Assembly: GCA_030770425.1 (NCBI GenBank)
Contig: JASJFT010000081.1
Coordinates: 1 to 64,000, forward strand
Source of the DNA: Darksidea phi
Lineage: Eukaryota; Ascomycota; Dothideomycetes; Pleosporales; Lentitheciaceae
Length of the DNA stretch: 64,000 bases
Direction of reading: 5' to 3'
The notes under the pieces are model-generated. The model had not been told where the DNA came from, did no database searches, and worked only from the letters and a program-made list of their open reading frames with translations. Positions 59,350 to 64,000 of this stretch are shown here, one piece after another (the stretch's first letter is position 1; each line of letters begins with the position of its first letter). The position numbers were made by a program, and so were the translations under genes.

Positions 59350-60963
59350 CTATAGTTCCTTCTTCTTCCCTACTTTCCCAGCCTTGCGTAGACCTACTGA
59401 GCTGATGAGGGCACTGACTACGGCGGCCGCAAAGCACGTCCAAAAGCCGCTCCGATAGCCCTTCAGGAGGGAGTAGCTATATGTTCGTCCCCCGCGCTCG
59501 GCAGCGTCCGAGACGGCGGCTGCAATCATTGCCGTCACGGCGAGCCCGATGCTGTTGCCCAACTGCGCAACCGTGTTGAAGACGCCGCCGGCGAGGGCTT
59601 GGCTCTTGTCGGGGAAGTTGGTCGTGATGACAAGATTGCTGACGTTGAAGAGCAAGTCGGTGCTGATGACGCTGATGATGACGGCCGGGAAGGCGGACAC
59701 CCAGTACGACCACGACGGGTCCTGCAGGGTGAAGATGAGCGGCGCCGCGGCGCTGATGACACCGCCAACGAGACCAACGAGGCCGGCGTTGATCTTGTCC
59801 ATGATTATTGCGGCGACGACGTTGGTGCCCAGGCCGGCGGCGACCAGCGGCAGGAAGCGCAGGGCCGTCTGCAGGGCGTCCAGCTGCTGCGAGACCTGGA
59901 AGTACAGCGTAGCCCAATAGCTGAAAGCGTTGAACCAAGACCAGGTGAGGAACACGGACACGCAGACGGCCGTGAACTCGCGGCGCCGCCAGATGCTGTT
60001 GGGCAGAACGACCGGACGGCTGAGCCTCTCCTGGCGCCCCTCCCAAAGGACGAAAAAGGGGATGAGCAGGGCGGCGACGACAAGCAGGGCGATGATGTGC
60101 GGTCTCTGTATGACGCCGCTGGCGCCGTGGGTAAACTCGGCAAAGAGGTACGACAGCAGCGCGAGACAGGCGCTGGCAGACCCGGCGCCGACCCAGTCGA
60201 ACTCGTGCGTGAGCCGACGGCGCAGGTCGCGCATCGGGAGGCGGGCGTCGGTGCGGCCCGGCAGCACGAACCAGGCCAGCACCATCGACGCTGCGTTGAT
60301 GCTCGTCGACATCCAGTAGCCGACGCGCCAGCTCGAGGCCTGGACGAAGACGCCGCCGAGCACCAGGCCGAGGGCGAAGCCGACGGGGTTGCCGCCGCCA
60401 AACACGGCGAAGGCAACGTTGCGGGTCCGGCCCGTAGGGAAGGTCGATGTGATGGTGCTCACGGCGGGTGGCATGCAGAAGGCCATGGCGACTCCCTGGA
60501 GCGTGCGGAATGCAATCAGCTGGGTGCCGGTCCGGGCGAGCGACACGGCCAGCGTGAAGGCCGTGTACAGCAGCGAGCCCGTCAGGAACACGGGCCGGTT
60601 GCCAACGACGTCGGCGACGGCGCCTAGGAGCAGCAGGAAGCACGACAGCCCGAGCGCGTACACAGACGCGGGCCACAGCAGTAGGCTTTGGCTGATATTC
60701 AGCTCCCTGGCCATGGCCGGCAGCGCCACCACCAGCATGCCCGAGTTGAACGTGTTGAGTAGCGACACAGACGCGAGCGTCACGAGGATGCCCGCCGAAC
60801 GTAGCCTGCTGGGCGCAATGGGCTCTGAAGACGTCGCTGCTGCTGGCGGAGCGTCGCTGGCTAGCTCTTGCGCTTGCGCTGGCTTTTGCGAGACCACTGA
60901 CTTCTTATCGACATGTCCGACAGTGTCAAGCTCGAGCTCGGTGGCCGTCTCCGCTCCTGACAT
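59350..60963 (-). CDS. MFS drug:H+ antiporter (DHA2, 14-TM type), GC-rich
   Basis: An intronless 537-residue transporter. The ATG at 60963 (MSGAETATELELD) was chosen; an open frame upstream to 61119 lacks conserved features. After an acidic N-terminus, TM1 (SVSLLNTFNSGMLVVALPAM) and motif A-like GAVADVVGNRPVF are visible. TFPTGRTRNVAFAVFGGGNPVGFALG follows as the motif C region, then TMs to TYSYSLLKGYRSGFWTCFAA. It resembles Atr1/Amf1-like exporters. GC content is clearly higher than in the surroundings, and the stop lies only 128 bp from RIP-saturated copy B. Transfer or strong codon bias could explain this. No biosynthetic gene is adjacent. Confidence 0.88.
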   Translation of the reverse strand: MSGAETATELELDTVGHVDKKSVVSQKPAQAQELASDAPPAAATSSEPIAPSRLRSAGILVTLASVSLLNTFNSGMLVVALPAMARELNISQSLLLWPASVYALGLSCFLLLLGAVADVVGNRPVFLTGSLLYTAFTLAVSLARTGTQLIAFRTLQGVAMAFCMPPAVSTITSTFPTGRTRNVAFAVFGGGNPVGFALGLVLGGVFVQASSWRVGYWMSTSINAASMVLAWFVLPGRTDARLPMRDLRRRLTHEFDWVGAGSASACLALLSYLFAEFTHGASGVIQRPHIIALLVVAALLIPFFVLWEGRQERLSRPVVLPNSIWRRREFTAVCVSVFLTWSWFNAFSYWATLYFQVSQQLDALQTALRFLPLVAAGLGTNVVAAIIMDKINAGLVGLVGGVISAAAPLIFTLQDPSWSYWVSAFPAVIISVISTDLLFNVSNLVITTNFPDKSQALAGGVFNTVAQLGNSIGLAVTAMIAAAVSDAAERGGRTYSYSLLKGYRSGFWTCFAAAVVSALISSVGLRKAGKVGKKKEL

Positions 60964-62006
60964 GGCTGCGTGGCTCGAATGTCGCAGAAAGGGAGGAAAC
61001 GAAATGGAGGGGGCCGTCGTGTCCTGATCCTGCGGGCGCGCAGTAAGCAGCAGATATATGGTCACTCTCTCGCAACTCGGCGCGTTGCCTCTGCATTGGA
61101 TTACCAATCCAACTAACAAGCAACGCAGAAGAGGCGCCTTACCGGTACCCGGAGCGAGCTTGTGTAGCGAGCGTTAGGGCATCTACGACTACACGAACCC
61201 TTCGATTTGCTACCTATTTTTAATGTGTAAGCAGCGCGACATGAGAGAAGTCGTACCTAGTGCTAACTCTTTGCTCGCCTCTTTGTGGAGATGCCGGATC
61301 CTCGAAACACAAAGCACTTATTCACACATTTCCTCAGTCTTACCCCTCTCTTAATCGGGCCGAGAACATACATAGTAGGCGTAGGTTCGACTGATTAGAT
61401 ACGGGATATTCGTTTGTCCGTAGTAACATATCGAAAACTCAGGGGGAATCGCGGCAGGAGCCCCTACTATAGTCGCTAGCGAATACGGCTTCACCCTTAC
61501 ATACAGCTGCAACACCGTTTCGCGCCGATCTGCCATGAAGGGTGCTTAGGCCTACCTTCCATATGTAGTTAAGCGGTAACCGTTAGCATTTATCCTTAGC
61601 TATACATGTAAGGGTCGAATGTAAAATGATAATATTCCTATTTAGCTATTATTAAATCTTTTCTTATTCGTTCCAATTGTAACGATTGGCTGCAAGCTTG
61701 GCAGGAGGAAGTAGCAGGCGTGGTCCTTCTAGTGTTAGCAACCTCCTCGTCGATCCATAGATGGCGGGCAGGTAGGGTAGAGGAGTAGGTAGGTACAGCC
61801 CTGAGGGGGATGGTATGACTTCCGCGACGGCTACTCCTCCTCTCTCTCTTTGCTTTCGGCTCTGAATCTTTGTGCATAGCGCCAACAACCAGCCGTACAG
61901 CTAAACCTAAAGGCCGTTACACCAATAACCTCAATCCCTTGTTTGCGCTAAAGATTACAGTATACCCTCCTTAGTAAGTAATTACTCTTTCGTACATAGA
62001 TACGCC
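60964..62006. other. Intergenic, nothing supported
   Basis: About 1 kb upstream of the GC-rich transporter, with the composition falling back to near 50% GC or lower. Short frames (61351-61536, 61638-61888) have no recognisable content. Confidence 0.35.
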
Positions 62007-62175
62007 GTGCTGGACTACGCCGCAATACACGGAAGATTAGAAAGGGCTGCTAGCCTATGATGATTTCGGGAGTACACGGTGCCGGACTACGCCGCAATAT
62101 GGGGAGGATTAGAGAGGGCTGCTAGCTTGCGAGGATTCCGGAGATGCACGGTGCTAGACTACGCCGCAATATGGT
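62007..62175 (+). repeat. 72-bp tandem repeat, 2.35 copies
   Basis: Units start at 62007, 62079 and 62151 (partial) with GTGCTGGACTACGCCGCAAT or close variants. The 72-bp period is a multiple of three, so it keeps the reading frame. The first unit has a stop (TGA) near its end; the second and third are open. Confidence 0.85.
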
Positions 62176-62831
62176 CCCTCGGCTTCAAACCGCGATCAGT
62201 CTCCGCGACAGCCATCGCGCAACTTCGCGATACAGTGCAACATACGGCTATATCTACGTCGCAGACTCGTCTAGCATCAGATCAACAGACCACACTACCT
62301 TTGGGTTTCGCTGGCCACCCTTTGACGCCGCCGCCGACCGACGAGAAGCCCTTCGCGCAAGCCCCTCGCGTTATCGCGCTCTTCCACGAGATTCGGGCCG
62401 GAAAGCATAGCAATCAAGGCCCCGGATCAGACGCCAGCGTACAGGCTGTTGTTGGGCTGGACATTAGGTATAGGAAGAGAGACTCGCGCAAGGCAACGCT
62501 ATCGGTACTACTAGCCGGAGTTTTCCGTACAGCTACTGAAGATAAGCTACGTGTAGTAAAAGAGGTCGCATATGAGGTAGGCTAACGTACATCTATCATT
62601 CTCTCGTTGATATTCTAACGTTGGCACCAGGCCTTCGGTAACGATCAGGGGAATATTACCGACCATCCACGCCTACGGCTTCGCCTTAGTGATTTTGCGT
62701 ACGAAAAACTAGTACAGAAGAAACTTGGAGACCAGAATCGAGAAATACACTCGGGTCTTACGAGGCACCCTTTAGGCCCTTCACAGGGGCCTATTCAGCG
62801 CTTGACGGCTGGGCGGGGCGCGTCGTTGTAG
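62079..62831 (+). CDS. Uncharacterised protein or decaying gene
   Basis: Two exons (up to 62576, then 62631-62831) with a 54-nt GTAGGC...CCAG intron form one frame. The most conserved-looking part is AVVGLDIRYRKRDSRKATLS ... KVVKEVAYE-type sequence, followed after the intron by AFGNDQGNITDHPRLRLRL. The 5' end lies in the 72-bp tandem repeat and lacks a convincing ATG; the only in-frame candidate is a GTG at 62079. The true start may be in a missed upstream exon, or the gene may be broken at its 5' end. I do not recognise the family. Confidence 0.4.
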
Positions 62832-63353
62832 GTGGCCACACGGGCAAAGCTCTTGGCGGCGGAAACACAGATCAGCTTCGACGGCCCTGTGGTATTAGGC
62901 GGCTCATAGGCGAGTCTAATTAGGCGTGGTACACGCAAGCTGATGAACGTATATGTGGAGTAGCAGGAGGCATGCCTCGGGGGAATCACGGTCCACTCAA
63001 ACCTATCCTTAGTTCGATCAACAAGCGAAGGCTGGAAGGTCAGGACATAACGTAAGCGGTCAGCGGCAAATCTGAATCCTCGGTGCCACCTCCCAGCATG
63101 GCTGGACATTGCATCTCGCCAAAAGGTCGAAGTAGCAGCGTCAGCGAATCTGTCTGAGCTCTCCGATAGCGGGTAATAAAGCTACGACAGCGAATTGTCA
63201 TTCCTATATCTGGGGAAGGGTCATCATTCTAAGCATTGTAAACGCCCAGAGTATCATTATACAACCTCCCCGTCGCCGTAGCAGGTTTCCTCATTATATT
63301 CTTGGTAGCTATAACCACTCTTTTGAAACTTAGGCGCCTCACCCGCTTTACCA
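62832..63353. other. Unclear stretch between convergent frames
   Basis: A minus-strand frame at 62795-63109 (104 codons) overlaps the end of the plus-strand gene by about 37 bp. It reads smoothly (FAADRLRYVLTFQPSLVD) but is unrecognised and not supported enough to call. Positions 63257-63353 may hold a last exon of the minus-strand gene at the right edge. Confidence 0.25.
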
Positions 63354-64000
63354 TTAGATCCATGTGACTTTGCGTAAAAAACGCTTCGCTGAGGGACCAC
63401 CTTGAGCGCCCTCACCGCTCCCCGACATATCTCGACTTCGTCTCGGACGATGGCGTGTTGAAGCCGGTTCGGTAAAGGGTGCCCGCGACGCATTCTCTCG
63501 CACTTCCTGCACCGCGGCGCGAAACTGAGCCCTTCGAAGAACCGCACCAGAGGTGATAGGCTGTTCGCTTTTCACTACATAAACCCGCGGAAAGATGACG
63601 AAGAGCTCGTCTTCTGGATCATCAGCGGTAACTGGTGACACGGGCTGGTTTCCTTCTCTTAGGTTTGCAATCTGAAATTCGAAAGTTTGCCACCCGAAGT
63701 TGGTGTCGTGGGTATAACGGAAGCTGGGCTCGAGTCTTTGGTTGCAGTACTGGACAGTGCGCCAACATTCTTGCGCTTGCACCACCACGTTTTCCAGCTC
63801 CTCTATGAACGATGCAATATCCCCAGGGGCAAGGAAATGCACTACGGCATCCTTGATCAAATCTTCTATAACCATATCTCTCACCTTTTTCGCCCAGCCA
63901 TCTTGTTCCTCGGGAAACATTGACAAGAACATACCTCGAGCAAAGGCCTCCTTCTTGCCGTCGACAGCGACTTGACGGCGGAGAAGCCCTCGAAGTCCGC
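63354..64000 (-). CDS. Partial uncharacterised gene leaving the right edge
   Basis: A minus-strand frame is open from the window edge to 63354 (about 215 codons) and contains FARGMFLSMFPEEQDGWAKK and VVHFLAPGDIASFIEELE. NFGWQTFEFQIANL and a disordered Arg/Ser-rich end follow. The codons before the first visible ATG (63932) are in frame, so the start lies beyond the window. I recognise no domain. A downstream exon in 63257-63353 is possible. Confidence 0.5.
   Translation of the reverse strand, partial: GLRGLLRRQVAVDGKKEAFARGMFLSMFPEEQDGWAKKVRDMVIEDLIKDAVVHFLAPGDIASFIEELENVVVQAQECWRTVQYCNQRLEPSFRYTHDTNFGWQTFEFQIANLREGNQPVSPVTADDPEDELFVIFPRVYVVKSEQPITSGAVLRRAQFRAAVQEVRENASRAPFTEPASTRHRPRRSRDMSGSGEGAQGGPSAKRFLRKVTWI

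Noticed and set aside
59599..60627. Plus-strand open frame of 342 codons inside the GC-rich MFS gene
   Set aside because: It is the antisense shadow of a GC-rich gene; its composition (Gly/Asp/Arg/Gln) and the lack of any motif show it is not real.
59477..60676. Minus-strand 399-codon frame overlapping the MFS gene
   Set aside because: It is an Arg/Pro-rich alternative frame of the same strand, produced by high GC3. The transporter frame has all the conserved motifs.
1..64000. CRISPR arrays, tRNA or rRNA genes
   Set aside because: No regularly spaced repeats and no convincing tRNA A/B boxes or rRNA sequence were found by eye; CRISPR is not expected in a fungus.

Overview
The window looks like a chromosome segment of a filamentous ascomycete (Pezizomycotina, most likely a Dothideomycete). 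Genes have few, short introns (about 45-90 nt, GT...AG). Conserved single-copy fungal genes sit beside expanded HET and NACHT genes. AT-saturated transposon copies carry the CpA-to-TpA nonsense pattern expected of repeat-induced point mutation (RIP). The exon models below were spliced by eye, and reading frame is kept across every junction given as part of an intact gene.

Layout. 1-6.7 kb: left edge with a dispersed repeat, a degraded F-box-like gene and an intact DHA1-type MFS exporter (3603-5448). 6.7-10.2 kb: a divergent housekeeping pair, a PARN-type poly(A) ribonuclease and a probable Pex26 peroxin. 10.2-13.1 kb: no gene seen. 13.1-19.0 kb: a protein with two CCCH zinc fingers, a broken F-box-like gene and a GMC oxidoreductase. 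20.3-22.5 kb: a 1,853-bp pogo/Fot1 element and, 13 bp away, a 406-bp fold-back MITE. 22.9-37.5 kb: an NLR-type gene (alpha/beta-hydrolase, NACHT, ankyrin), a RIP-damaged Ca2+-ATPase fragment, a secreted CPAF-like S41 peptidase and a STAND NTPase fused to a HET domain. 39.4-46.3 kb: a Gly-rich protein with an MGC N-terminus, a secreted But2-like protein, and divergent vps34 and nse4. 47.6-55.2 kb: two orphan membrane proteins around a HET gene and a glycosyltransferase relic. 55.5-59.2 kb: two RIP-saturated 1,853-bp pogo copies in inverted orientation, making a 3.7-kb palindrome. 59.3-64 kb: a GC-rich DHA2 MFS transporter, then poorly conserved ORFs with a 72-bp tandem repeat, and a gene that runs off the right edge.

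How it fits together. Conserved cores (RNA decay, peroxisome biogenesis, Vps34 lipid kinase, Smc5/6) alternate with accessory blocks. The block from 20 to 59 kb concentrates three self/non-self recognition type genes (NACHT, STAND-HET, HET), RIP-damaged pseudogenes and three full-length pogo-family elements plus a related MITE. All three full-length elements are 1,853 bp, lie between TA dinucleotides and differ greatly in RIP load. The most unusual items are the RIP-saturated palindrome, the lightly damaged element with its adjacent fold-back MITE, the STAND/zinc-ribbon/HET architecture, and an orphan membrane protein with three Cys-bounded Thr/Ser-rich ectodomain repeats.
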